Counted from the first letter of the stretch, positions 34,347-42,676 are shown. The stretch is 55,317 nucleotides of DNA from CAYJKB01 sp964370625 (GCA_964370625.1 CAYJKB010000009.1:1-55317), one strand, 5' to 3'. The notes: generated by a model not told the origin, from the letters alone. Numbers and translations: made by a program.

Positions 34347-35231
34347 ATGTCACAAGGAATTATAGTTAAAGGCATAGGTGGATTTTATTATGTTGATATA
34401 GGTGATAAAATCGTCGAATGTCGTGCACGTGGTAAGTTCAGAATTAAAGAGGGCAAACCTATAATTGGTGATAAAGTTGATATTGATTTGTTAGCTGATG
34501 ACACTGGTTATATAAAAACACTTTATCCACGTAAAAACGAATTAATTAGACCACCTGTATGCAATATAGACGTACTTGTAATTGTGATTTCTATGGCAAA
34601 TCCTAAAACAGATTTATTTTTAATTGACAAAGTAATTGCGATTGCAGAGCATAAAGAAATGGATGTTATCATTTGTATAAATAAATGTGATGTAGATAGT
34701 GGCGATGATATGTATAATATTTATACAAATGCAGGATTCACAGTTATTCGTACAAGTGCTGAAACTGGGCATGGAATTGACGAATTATTGGATAAATTAG
34801 CTGCTAAAGTATCTGCATTCTGTGGTAATTCAGGGGTTGGTAAATCAAGTATACTTAATAAACTTGATGAAAATTTATTTGCTGAAACAGGGGAGATAAG
34901 CGAGAAAATCGGCAGAGGTAAACACACAACACGTCATGTAGAATTATTTAAGCTGTCAAACGGTGGTTTTATTGCGGACACTCCTGGATTTTCTTCTTTT
35001 GAAACAGAACGTATGGATTTAGTGTTTAAAGACGATTTGCAATATTGCTTTAGAGATTTTAAAGAATATATTGGTGATTGCAAATTTACAAGCTGTGCAC
35101 ATGTTAAAGAAAAAGGATGTGCAGTTATTGATGCTGTTCAGAGTGATAAAATAGCAAGTTCAAGACATGAAAGCTATGTAAAACTTTTTGAAAGTGTAAA
35201 AGATATTAAAGAATGGGAACAAAAAAAATAA
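34347..35231 (+). CDS. rsgA: Ribosome small-subunit GTPase RsgA
   Basis: A circularly permuted GTPase that checks late 30S assembly. Order of motifs: an OB domain at the N-terminus, NKCD (G4) before GNSGVGKSS (G1), then DTPGF (G3), and a zinc-binding C-terminal segment, CYRDF-like (here CFRDFKEYIGDCKF...CAHVKEKGC). I start at ATG 34347 behind GTGAGG, giving 294 residues. Its stop overlaps the thiN start by one base. Confidence 0.94.
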   Translation: MSQGIIVKGIGGFYYVDIGDKIVECRARGKFRIKEGKPIIGDKVDIDLLADDTGYIKTLYPRKNELIRPPVCNIDVLVIVISMANPKTDLFLIDKVIAIAEHKEMDVIICINKCDVDSGDDMYNIYTNAGFTVIRTSAETGHGIDELLDKLAAKVSAFCGNSGVGKSSILNKLDENLFAETGEISEKIGRGKHTTRHVELFKLSNGGFIADTPGFSSFETERMDLVFKDDLQYCFRDFKEYIGDCKFTSCAHVKEKGCAVIDAVQSDKIASSRHESYVKLFESVKDIKEWEQKK

Positions 35232-35869
35232 TGGATAAAACATGTCTTATAATTGCTGGAGCTCCTGAAAAAGACATTGAATATGTTAAAAATATTATTG
35301 TAAAAGAAAATCCAACTATAATCTGTGCAGATGGGGGATATAAGCATTGCTTAAACCTAAATATTACACCTGATATATTGATTGGGGATTTAGATTCTTT
35401 ACATACTGATAATATTCCATCATCTTGTAACATTATTAAACTTAGACCAGATAAAGATGATAGTGACCTTAAAGAGTGCGTTAATCATGCAATATCTAAA
35501 GGTTTTAATAACATTATTATCACCTGTGCGTCAGGTGGCAGAGCAGATCATTATTTATCAAATTTATCTATTCTTGAATATATTAATGAAAAAGGTGTAA
35601 AAGCTATATTTTATGATAATAATAATAGAATTTACTTTCAAAAAGATAGTGAAACCACATATGATGCAGATAATTCATTTAAGTATATAGGAATTATCCC
35701 TCTTGATAAAGAACTTAGGGGAGTTACTTTAACAGGACTTAAATACCCACTTGAAAAGGCTACTATTTCAAGGCATGATATTATAACTATAAGCAATGAG
35801 GCGATTTCTCAAAGATTTACGGTTGAAATTAATCAAGGTTCAGCATATATAATTTATACTAGAGATTAA
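35231..35869 (+). CDS. thiN: Thiamine diphosphokinase
   Basis: Makes thiamine diphosphate from thiamine and ATP. The 212-residue protein has CADGGYKHCL, the catalytic PDILIGDLDSL and KDDSDLKECVNHA motifs of the family, then a C-terminal beta-rich domain. The ATG overlaps the rsgA stop (TAATG) with no clear ribosome binding site of its own, so translation is coupled. In many Firmicutes rpe stands between rsgA and thiN; it is missing here. A double terminator follows. Confidence 0.93.
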   Translation: MDKTCLIIAGAPEKDIEYVKNIIVKENPTIICADGGYKHCLNLNITPDILIGDLDSLHTDNIPSSCNIIKLRPDKDDSDLKECVNHAISKGFNNIIITCASGGRADHYLSNLSILEYINEKGVKAIFYDNNNRIYFQKDSETTYDADNSFKYIGIIPLDKELRGVTLTGLKYPLEKATISRHDIITISNEAISQRFTVEINQGSAYIIYTRD

Positions 35870-35876
35870 ATAAAGT

Positions 35877-35905
35877 GGGGGTGTGTCGCATTGTGACACA
35901 CCCCC
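35877..35905 (+). terminator. Terminator of the yicC-thiN gene run
   Basis: GGGGGTGTGTC (35877-35887) pairs with GACACACCCCC (35895-35905), the same core as at 10181-10205 with one changed base. A small AACATTA-tttt-TAATGTT hairpin follows directly. Confidence 0.8.
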
Positions 35906-35955
35906 TAAAACATTATTTTTAATGTTTCGTAGATATTCTATTTTTATCGAAATAA

Positions 35956-35987
35956 GGCTGTGACGAAAATTTCATTTCGTCACAGCC
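35956..35987. terminator. Second terminator hairpin
   Basis: GGCTGTGACGAAA (35956-35968), a 6-nt loop and TTTCGTCACAGCC (35975-35987), followed by CTTTCTATTACT. It is a 13-bp perfect stem. Together with the hairpin 50 bp upstream it insulates the holin promoter from read-through. Confidence 0.7.
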
Positions 35988-36053
35988 CTTTCTATTACTA
36001 AAAAAACGTATTTATATTAATTTACAAAAATAGAAACTTTTGGAATGTTTTTA

Positions 36054-36082
36054 TTGACAAGACACAAAAGATAAAGTATTAT
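36054..36082 (+). promoter_or_regulatory. Consensus promoter of the holin-amidase pair
   Basis: TTGACA (36054-36059), an exact 17-bp spacer and TATTAT (36077-36082), one of the two strongest -35 boxes in the window. It lies 115 bp upstream of the holin start. Confidence 0.75.
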
Positions 36083-36093
36083 TATAAATGTAA

Positions 36094-36109
36094 GTTGCGT
36101 AAACGTAAC
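36094..36109. promoter_or_regulatory. Inverted repeat just after the holin promoter
   Basis: GTTGCGT-AA-ACGTAAC, a 7-bp inverted repeat with one mismatch, 11 bases after the -10 box, where a repressor would block transcription. No regulator gene is adjacent. Confidence 0.35.
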
Positions 36110-36196
36110 AAAATATAAGTAAATGAAAAGAAAGGTGAGTGAGAAAGAGTAAAAATAATATATAAATTAATAATTAAAAGAAAGTATGGTAATGAA

Positions 36197-36655
36197 ATGA
36201 GTAAAAATATTATTAAATTATCAATTTCAGGATTTTTAGGTTACTTATCAGCGACTTTAGGCAATCTTGCGATGCCTGTTTACATATTGATTATTCTATC
36301 ATTAATTGATTATGTTACAGGAGTTATAGCAGCCAAATGTCGCAATGAAATGATTAGTTCAGTGATTGGAATAAATGGGATAGCAAAAAAAATATCATTA
36401 TTTATTTTAATAATGATAGGTGGAGTATTGGATTGGCTTTTAGTATATTCAGCTGAATTAGTTGGATTTAATTTTGATATGAATTTTGCAGTTGCATGTT
36501 TTGTATCGATTTGGATTATTTGTAATGAAATAATATCAATTTTAGAAAATATTTCTGATATAGGTGCTCCATTGCCACCTTTTTTGCTTAAAATTGCAAA
36601 TTTAATTAAAGCTAAAACTGAAAGTGAGAACGAAGTTAATCAGGAGGAAGAGTAA
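36197..36655 (+). CDS. Phage-type holin (TcdE/Hol44-like)
   Basis: A 152-residue membrane protein with about four helices and the family core IDYVTGVIAAKCRNEMISSVIG followed by a GIAKKISLFILIMIGGVLD segment. These are features of the holin family used by clostridial phages and for toxin release (TcdE). The tail is charged. It is directly followed by an amidase gene, the standard holin-lysin order, but no other phage gene is nearby. The start ATG 36197 has only a weak ribosome binding site. It may serve lysis, release of proteins or peptidoglycan turnover. Confidence 0.82.
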   Translation: MSKNIIKLSISGFLGYLSATLGNLAMPVYILIILSLIDYVTGVIAAKCRNEMISSVIGINGIAKKISLFILIMIGGVLDWLLVYSAELVGFNFDMNFAVACFVSIWIICNEIISILENISDIGAPLPPFLLKIANLIKAKTESENEVNQEEE

Positions 36656-36656
36656 A

Positions 36657-37217
36657 ATGAGAATACTAATTGATGCTGGGCATGGTGGAGACGATTCTGG
36701 TGCAATTAATAAAATTACAAATCAACGTGAAGATAGAACTAACTTCAATGTATCTCTAATGTTAGCTGCAATGCTGACGAAAAAAAGCCATGATATTTCT
36801 TTAATGAGAAAATCTCATGATGAAACTATCACATTAAATACTAGAATGGCTGCAATTTTAACTATCAAACCAGAACTTGTCATAAGTATTCATCACAATG
36901 CATTTAATACAACTGCTAAAGGTGCTGAAGTTTTGGCACAAGTCGCTAATGATACTTCTTATAAGTTTGCACAAGAGCTATTAAAACAATTTGAAAATAT
37001 TGGGCAGAAAACAAGGTCTGTTGTTCGCAAATGGAATAGCTCAAAAACAGAAGATTATTATGGGATATTACGTTATTCACAAAAAGTACATTGCCCTGCT
37101 GTTATAACAGAATTTGCTTTTATTGATAATAAATATGATGTCCAAATGATAAATACATATGAAAAACAATGGAAGCAAGCAGAAGCAATTTGTCAAGCTG
37201 TAGATAAAATATTTTAA
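36657..37217 (+). CDS. N-acetylmuramoyl-L-alanine amidase (Amidase_3)
   Basis: Cleaves the bond between muramic acid and the stem peptide in peptidoglycan. The Amidase_3 zinc ligands are visible: His in IDAGHGG, Glu in QREDR, His in ISIHHNA, and the catalytic Glu in ITEFAFI near the C-terminus. It has 186 residues, no signal peptide and no cell-wall-binding domain. I use ATG 36657 because GGAGG stands just upstream; it overlaps nothing and follows the holin stop by one base. With no export signal it probably leaves the cell through the holin, as phage endolysins do. Confidence 0.88.
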   Translation: MRILIDAGHGGDDSGAINKITNQREDRTNFNVSLMLAAMLTKKSHDISLMRKSHDETITLNTRMAAILTIKPELVISIHHNAFNTTAKGAEVLAQVANDTSYKFAQELLKQFENIGQKTRSVVRKWNSSKTEDYYGILRYSQKVHCPAVITEFAFIDNKYDVQMINTYEKQWKQAEAICQAVDKIF

Positions 37218-37249
37218 GACTTTGTGTTTTCTTAGTATTTACATTGAAT

Positions 37250-37276
37250 AAAAGGAGGGTATTTTGCCCTCCTTTT
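37250..37276 (+). terminator. Terminator of the holin-amidase pair
   Basis: AAAAGGAGGG (37250-37259), a 7-nt loop and CCCTCCTTTT (37267-37276), then GTATTTTGT. Its left arm contains a Shine-Dalgarno-like AAGGAGG sequestered in the stem, but no start codon follows. Confidence 0.8.
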
Positions 37277-37346
37277 GTATTTTGTAATTGAAAATACAAA
37301 ATAAATAGATTATAATATAATAAATAACAAACTGGAGGAAAAATAC

Positions 37347-37685
37347 TTGAATATACAAATTTTTGGAAAATCAAAATGTTTTGACACTAAAAAAGCAGAA
37401 CGTTACTTTAAAGAACGTAAAATAAAATACCAATTAATTGACTTGCCTAAATTCGGTATGAGTGATGGTGAATTTAATAATGTAAGCCGTGCTGTGGGTG
37501 GGTTTGAAAATTTATTTGATGAAAAAGCTAAAGATGAAGATGCAACCTTGTATAAATACCTTGATGACAGTGCGAAAAAAGAAAAATTATTAGATAACCC
37601 AAAACTAATTAAGACACCTATAGTAAGAAATGGAAAACAAGCGACTATAGGATATGTGCCAGAAATTTGGGCAACATGGGAGTAA
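37347..37685 (+). CDS. ArsC/Spx-family protein
   Basis: A 112-residue thioredoxin-fold protein. The N-terminal cysteine motif GKSKCFDTKKAERYFKERKI places one cysteine (Cys11) at the ArsC/Spx active position, with no CxxC partner, and the C-terminal half contains NPKLIKTPIVRNGKQATIGY, the usual family end. It may be an arsenate reductase-like enzyme or a thiol-based regulator; the sequence does not decide. The start is TTG 37347 behind GGAGGAAAA. The gene is complete: its stop is immediately followed by the assembly gap. Confidence 0.8.
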   Translation: MNIQIFGKSKCFDTKKAERYFKERKIKYQLIDLPKFGMSDGEFNNVSRAVGGFENLFDEKAKDEDATLYKYLDDSAKKEKLLDNPKLIKTPIVRNGKQATIGYVPEIWATWE

Positions 37686-37785
37686 NNNNNNNNNNNNNNN
37701 NNNNNNNNNNNNNNNNNNNNNNNNNNNNNNNNNNNNNNNNNNNNNNNNNNNNNNNNNNNNNNNNNNNNNNNNNNNNNNNNNNNNN
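37686..37785. other. Assembly gap (100 N)
   Basis: Exactly 100 N, the conventional placeholder for a gap of unknown size. It begins right after the ArsC-like stop codon and ends four bases before the metA stop codon. The two sides may not be adjacent in the genome, and genes may be missing here. Confidence 0.99.
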
Positions 37786-37789
37786 AATT

Positions 37790-38722
37790 TTAATGCTTTC
37801 TTGAAAGTTCAGTTTTTTCAATATCATAAGGAGTAGTTTGATATACAAAGTAATTAAGCCAGTTTGTATATAACAGATGTGCATGACTTTTCCATGTTAC
37901 AAGTGGGTCAAATTCAGGATTATTTTCAGGGAAATAATTATGCGGAACATTAGGATTAATCCCTTTATTCACATCACGAATATATTCACCTTTTAGTGTG
38001 TCCTTGTCATACTCAGGATGGCCCATAACAAAAAAGTTGCTGTTTGTAATATCACGAACAATATAAACACCAGCATCTTTAGAAATTGACATTACTTCAA
38101 GTTCTGGATGATTATTAATATCAATAGCATGAACTTCAGTGTAACGTGAATGAGGTGCATCAAATACATCATTAAATCCACGAAATAAATTGTGATTTTT
38201 AACAGTTAAAGTATGTTTGAAAACTCCTGATACCTTTTGAGATAATTCAAACTTAGGAATGCCATAATGATAAAATAATCCAGCTTGAGCTCCCCAACAA
38301 ATGTGAAGTGTATTGAATACATGAGTTTTTGACCATTCGAAAATCTCACAAAGTTCGCTCCAATATTCAACATCTTCAAATTCCATAAGTTCAACAGGTG
38401 CTCCTGTAATGATTAAACCATCATATTTTTTATTTTTGATTTCATCAAAAGTTTTATAAAAAGTAAGAAGATGATCTTCAGGAGTATTTTTTGATTTATA
38501 AGTAGAAGTTTGAAGAAGCTCTACTTCGATTTGAAGTGGGGTATTTGAAAGACAACGCAAAATTTGAGTTTCAGTTGTGATTTTTGTTGGCATAAGGTTT
38601 AGAATTACAATTCTAAGAGGCCTAATGTCTTGGTGTAATGCACGATTTTCTGTCATTACAAAGATGTTTTCACTTTCTAAAACTCGACGAGCAGGTAAAT
38701 TATCTGATATTTTAATTGGCAT
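37790..38722 (-). CDS. metA: Homoserine O-acetyltransferase (MetA family)
   Basis: First committed step of methionine synthesis. The nucleophile is Cys142 in HICWGAQAG; the catalytic His is in a C-terminal MGHPEYD segment with a Glu. Residue 111 is Glu (GAPVELMEF), the residue that in characterised members favours acetyl-CoA, whereas Gly there favours succinyl-CoA. So acetylation is predicted despite the common MetA name. The length of 310 is normal. GGAGG precedes the ATG and the stop lies at the edge of the assembly gap, so the protein is complete. No SAM riboswitch is recognised upstream. Confidence 0.93.
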   Translation of the reverse strand: MPIKISDNLPARRVLESENIFVMTENRALHQDIRPLRIVILNLMPTKITTETQILRCLSNTPLQIEVELLQTSTYKSKNTPEDHLLTFYKTFDEIKNKKYDGLIITGAPVELMEFEDVEYWSELCEIFEWSKTHVFNTLHICWGAQAGLFYHYGIPKFELSQKVSGVFKHTLTVKNHNLFRGFNDVFDAPHSRYTEVHAIDINNHPELEVMSISKDAGVYIVRDITNSNFFVMGHPEYDKDTLKGEYIRDVNKGINPNVPHNYFPENNPEFDPLVTWKSHAHLLYTNWLNYFVYQTTPYDIEKTELSRKH

Positions 38723-38764
38723 AAAAAAACCTCCAATAAATTAATTTTTAAGTATATATAACTA

Positions 38765-38793
38765 ATTATACCAAATAACATAAATATAAACAA
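38765..38793 (-). promoter_or_regulatory. Promoter of metA
   Basis: On the minus strand: TTGTTT (38793-38788), a 17-bp spacer and TATAAT (38770-38765), about 40 bp upstream of the metA start. The divergent typA gene has a TATAAT at 38859-38864 without a clear -35. Confidence 0.5.
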
Positions 38794-38941
38794 TAGAAAT
38801 ATAAAGTATCCATATCTATTTTTGTAAAATTACCATAGTAATATGTAATCAAACAGTGTATAATGTAATATGTGGTATTGTGCCACAAGACTTATTGAAT
38901 AAGTTTGTAAATTAAACCTTTTAAATAGGTATGGAGGATAT

Positions 38942-40756
38942 ATGAAAAGAAACGATCTAAGAAATATTGCGATTATCGCCCACGTTGACCATGGTAAAAC
39001 AACACTGGTTGACCAAATGCTTAAGCAAAGTGGTGCTTTTCGTGAAAACCAATCAGTTGAAGAACGTGTAATGGACAACAACGACATTGAGCGTGAGCGT
39101 GGTATTACAATTCTTGCAAAAAACACATCAGTTAAATATGATGATATTAAAATAAATATCGTTGATACTCCAGGACATGCTGACTTCGGTGGCGAAGTTG
39201 AACGTGTACTTAAAATGGTTGATGGTGTACTTCTATTAGTAGATGCATTTGAAGGGCCTATGCCTCAAACTCGTTTTGTACTGCAAAAAGCACTTGAACT
39301 AGGACATAAAATCATCATTGTTATAAACAAGATTGACCGTCCTGATGCTCGCTTAAATGAAATTGGTGATGAAGTTTTAGAACTTCTTTTAACATTAGAT
39401 GCAGATGATGCACAATTAGATAGCCCTATTGTTTACTGTTCAGGTCGTGATGGAACAGCTTCTATGTCACCTAACGTGGCAGGCGAAGACTTAAAACCTT
39501 TATTTGATGTAATCTTATCTCATATTCCAGCTCCTGCTGTAAATACTGAAGGCGATTTTCAAATGCTTGTATCTTCTATTGACTATAACGAATATGTAGG
39601 TAGAATTGCCATTGGTAGAATTGAAAAAGGTTCACTTTCTGTAGGTCAAGAATTTACAGTATGTGATTTCCACAATAGAATTAAACCTTATAAATCAAAA
39701 GCTGTTAATGTATATACTATCGAAAACCTATCTCGTGTACCAACAGATAGTGCAAAAGCTGGGGAAATTGTATGTCTTTCTGGTATTGAAAATGTAAATA
39801 TCGGGGAAACTTTGTGTGCAACAACAAATGTTGAGCCACTTCCTTTTGTTAAAATCTCAGAACCTACAGTTGAAATGAACTTCTCTGTTAATGATGGTCC
39901 TTTCGCTGGTAAAGAAGGTAAATTTGTAACTACTCGTCAACTTCGTGATAGATTATTTAGAGAGCTTTTAAAAGACGTTTCCCTTAAAGTTTTCGAAACT
40001 GAAAACACAGATAGCTTTAGAGTTTGTGGGCGTGGAGAGATGCATTTATCTATTTTAATTGAAAATATGCGTCGTGAAGGATATGAGTTTTTAGTAGGAG
40101 CACCAAAAGTTTTATATCGTGAAATCGATGGTGTAAAAAATGAACCAATTGAACGTATGGTAGCTGACGTGCCTCAAGAGAGTGTTGGTGCTGTTATGGA
40201 AAAAATGGGTTCAAGAAAAGGTGAACTTGTTCACATGGCACCACAAGGTGACCGTATGCGTGTTGAATTTTTAATTCCAGCACGTGGACTTTTCGGTTAT
40301 CGTAATGAATTTTTAACTGATACTCGTGGAGAAGGAATTTTAAGTTCTGTTTTCCATGAATATGCTCCTTTTAAAGGCGAAATCTCAAAACGTAATGTAG
40401 GTTCTCTTATCGCTTTTGAAACAGGTACTGCTGTAGCTTATGGGCTTTACAACGCTCAAGACAGAGGTGCATTATTTATTGATGCTGGTACTGAAGTATA
40501 TGAAGGTATGATTGTTGGTATGAATCCAAAAGGCGATGACATGGCTGTTAACGTTTGTAAAAAGAAACAAATTACAAACATGCGTGCTTCGGGTAGTGAT
40601 GATGCTCTTCGTCTTGTGCCACCTCGTAAAATGAGTGTTGAAGATGCTATGGAATTTATCGCTGATGATGAAATGATTGAAATTACACCAAAAAGTGTAA
40701 GACTTCGTAAAACAGTTTTATCAAATCAACTTCGTGGCAAGAAAAAGAATAACTAA
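38942..40756 (+). CDS. typA: Ribosome-associated GTPase TypA/BipA
   Basis: A translational GTPase acting in ribosome assembly and stress or cold growth. The G1 motif is AHVDHGKTTL, followed by RGITI in switch I, DTPGHADFGGEV (G3) and NKIDR (G4). EF-G-like domains follow, then the unique BipA C-terminal domain that includes RGLFGYRNEFLTDTRG. The length of 604 is normal. AGGAGG is just before the ATG. The gene appears well expressed, judging from its C-ending codons compared with flanking genes. Confidence 0.96.
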   Translation: MKRNDLRNIAIIAHVDHGKTTLVDQMLKQSGAFRENQSVEERVMDNNDIERERGITILAKNTSVKYDDIKINIVDTPGHADFGGEVERVLKMVDGVLLLVDAFEGPMPQTRFVLQKALELGHKIIIVINKIDRPDARLNEIGDEVLELLLTLDADDAQLDSPIVYCSGRDGTASMSPNVAGEDLKPLFDVILSHIPAPAVNTEGDFQMLVSSIDYNEYVGRIAIGRIEKGSLSVGQEFTVCDFHNRIKPYKSKAVNVYTIENLSRVPTDSAKAGEIVCLSGIENVNIGETLCATTNVEPLPFVKISEPTVEMNFSVNDGPFAGKEGKFVTTRQLRDRLFRELLKDVSLKVFETENTDSFRVCGRGEMHLSILIENMRREGYEFLVGAPKVLYREIDGVKNEPIERMVADVPQESVGAVMEKMGSRKGELVHMAPQGDRMRVEFLIPARGLFGYRNEFLTDTRGEGILSSVFHEYAPFKGEISKRNVGSLIAFETGTAVAYGLYNAQDRGALFIDAGTEVYEGMIVGMNPKGDDMAVNVCKKKQITNMRASGSDDALRLVPPRKMSVEDAMEFIADDEMIEITPKSVRLRKTVLSNQLRGKKKNN

Positions 40757-40777
40757 TATTTAAAGAGAAAAATATAT

Positions 40778-40831
40778 AAAACTACGGCAAATTATCTTAG
40801 TGAAAGCTCTAAGAAATTTTTGCCGTAGTTT
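40778..40831 (+). terminator. Extended hairpin after typA
   Basis: A 13-bp perfect outer stem, AAACTACGGCAAA (40778-40790) with TTTGCCGTAGTTT (40819-40831), and an inner TCTTAG...CTAAGA. The 3' side is only weakly T-rich, so some read-through into the symporter gene is possible. Confidence 0.6.
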
Positions 40832-40855
40832 AGTTAAAATTTAAGGGGCGTAGAA

Positions 40856-42076
40856 ATGAAAGCATTGTTCAAAAAAGAAAATCTATTTTTAAGAGTAACA
40901 GTAGGATTTATTATTGGTATACTATTAGGTGTATTTTTACCTGAATTTAGCATTCAAACTAAAGTAGTAGGGGATTTATACCTAAATCTTATTAAACTTA
41001 TGATAATACCTATCGTAACTGTAGCCGTTTTTTGTGGTATCGCCAATATTAGTGACGGTACATTGCTTAAAAAAATCGGTTTGCGTACTGTTTTACTATA
41101 TGTTATTTTGTTTGTAGTATCAGCGGCAATTTCACTGGCTATCGCATGGACAATTCGCCCAGGACTTGGTGCAGAATTTGAAAACACTCCTGTGTATGAA
41201 GGTGAACTTACAACACCTACGGTTTCAGCATTTATCACAAACATTATTCCTACAAACATTGTAGATGCAGCAGCAAAAGGAAGCACACTTCCTGTAATTT
41301 TATTTACAATCGTATTTGCTGTAGCAGTTTTATCAAGTGGAGAAAAATGTAAACCTGTAGTAGATTTTATGAATGGATTGTCTGTTGCATTCTTTAAAAT
41401 GCTAGGTTATTTCATGGAAATTTCACCAATTGGCGTAGCTTCTCTAATGGCGTTTTCAGTAGCTCAATATGGTGCTGGAATTTTTGGAGCACTTGCAAAG
41501 TACATTCTAACTTGCTGGCTTGCTTGTATTGCTGTATACCTTGTTGTTATGGTGCTTCCTGTATGGTTTTATACTGGGCTTAATCCAATTAAATTTATGC
41601 GTGCATCTGGTAAAGTAGCTTTAGTTACACTATCTACTACAAGTTCAGCTGCAACACTTCCTACAACTATCGGTGTCAGCGTAAATGACCTTAAAGCACC
41701 AGAAGGTATTTCTCAATTCACACTTCCTTTAGGTTGTACAATTAATATGTGTGGTGGAGCGTGTTCGTTCTGTTGTTTAGCTGTATTTGTTTCTGATTTC
41801 TACAGTCTTAATATGCCACTTACAACTATTATATTCTTAATTTTAGTAGCAACTCTACTTAACATGGCAGCACCTGGTATCCCTGGTGGTGGTATCGTTT
41901 TAGGGGCATCGTTCTTATCAATTATCGGACTTCCATTTGACTTAATGGGTCCTATCAGTGGTTTTTATCGTCTACTTGACATGGCGTTTACAACAATCAA
42001 TGTACAAGGCGACCTTGCAGCAAATCTAATTGTCGCTAAAAACGTTGGTGAATGGGACGGAAAAAAGGTGATTTAA
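40856..42076 (+). CDS. Dicarboxylate/amino acid:cation symporter (DAACS)
   Basis: A 406-residue sodium- or proton-coupled importer for glutamate, aspartate, serine/threonine or C4-dicarboxylates. The signature SGKVALVTLSTTSSAATLPTT (serine-rich hairpin loop) and later GCTINMCGGACSFCC and LNMAAPGIPGGGIV are family hallmarks. About eight membrane helices plus two re-entrant loops are expected. It is followed with no spacer by a prephenate-dehydratase-like gene, whose ATG comes right after the stop codon. Codons are C-rich, as in typA. Confidence 0.9.
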   Translation: MKALFKKENLFLRVTVGFIIGILLGVFLPEFSIQTKVVGDLYLNLIKLMIIPIVTVAVFCGIANISDGTLLKKIGLRTVLLYVILFVVSAAISLAIAWTIRPGLGAEFENTPVYEGELTTPTVSAFITNIIPTNIVDAAAKGSTLPVILFTIVFAVAVLSSGEKCKPVVDFMNGLSVAFFKMLGYFMEISPIGVASLMAFSVAQYGAGIFGALAKYILTCWLACIAVYLVVMVLPVWFYTGLNPIKFMRASGKVALVTLSTTSSAATLPTTIGVSVNDLKAPEGISQFTLPLGCTINMCGGACSFCCLAVFVSDFYSLNMPLTTIIFLILVATLLNMAAPGIPGGGIVLGASFLSIIGLPFDLMGPISGFYRLLDMAFTTINVQGDLAANLIVAKNVGEWDGKKVI

Positions 42077-42652
42077 ATGGAAAATGTGATTAAAATAGGA
42101 TATCAGGGGATTGAAGGAAGCAATTCACTTGCAGCAGCAATTGAACTTGCAAATGATTTAAAAATAGAAAACGCTGATTTTGTGCCACTTGTTACATCTT
42201 TAGGAGTTAAAACTGCATTGTTAAATAGAGAAATAAAATATGGAGTTTTTGCGACTAATAATAATTTAGCTGGCATTGTGAAAGAAACATCTAATGCTTT
42301 AAAAGATGTAAATTACGATGTTTTAGCAGAACATACGCTGACTATAGAGCATCACCTGTATGTAAAAGATGAGAGCGTTACAGCGAAAGACATAACAGCT
42401 GTAGCTTCGCACATTCAAGCTATTGGTCAATGTGCCCATTCTATTGCGAAAAATTTTCCAAATGCTACTCGAAAAGAACTTCGAGATACAGCGATTGGTG
42501 CAAAATTTTTAGCAAAAGGAACGTTGCCAAGAACAGTAGGCGTACTGTGTCGTCATGACGCAGGGCAACTTTTCGGACTTCATTTACTTATGGAACACCT
42601 TCAAGATAATAAAGAAAATTTCACAGATTTTGTTATAATTGAATTAAAATAA
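42077..42652 (+). CDS. Stand-alone prephenate-dehydratase-like protein
   Basis: A 191-residue protein resembling the periplasmic-binding-like catalytic domain of prephenate dehydratase without the ACT domain: IGYQGIEGSNSLAAAIELA at the start, SHIQAIGQCAHSI in the middle, and QDNKENFTDFVIIEL at the end. In true dehydratases the last motif reads TRF with catalytic Thr; here it is TDF, so Thr is kept and Arg lost, which raises doubt about the reaction. Because it is fused by context to a transporter (no intergenic base), it may sense an aromatic or dicarboxylate ligand. The ATG follows GTGATTTAA with no good ribosome binding site. Confidence 0.7.
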   Translation: MENVIKIGYQGIEGSNSLAAAIELANDLKIENADFVPLVTSLGVKTALLNREIKYGVFATNNNLAGIVKETSNALKDVNYDVLAEHTLTIEHHLYVKDESVTAKDITAVASHIQAIGQCAHSIAKNFPNATRKELRDTAIGAKFLAKGTLPRTVGVLCRHDAGQLFGLHLLMEHLQDNKENFTDFVIIELK

Positions 42653-42676
42653 CTTATATATAAGGAGTTGTTGTGG

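Noticed and set aside
37120..37374. 84-codon minus-strand frame over the amidase end and terminator
   Set aside because: It spans a strong terminator hairpin and has no ribosome binding site.
37645..37884. Frames running through the N gap
   Set aside because: They consist partly of N and are artefacts.
38723..38941. Possible SAM riboswitch upstream of metA
   Set aside because: The sequence is AT-rich with no S-box-like conserved core or long helices.
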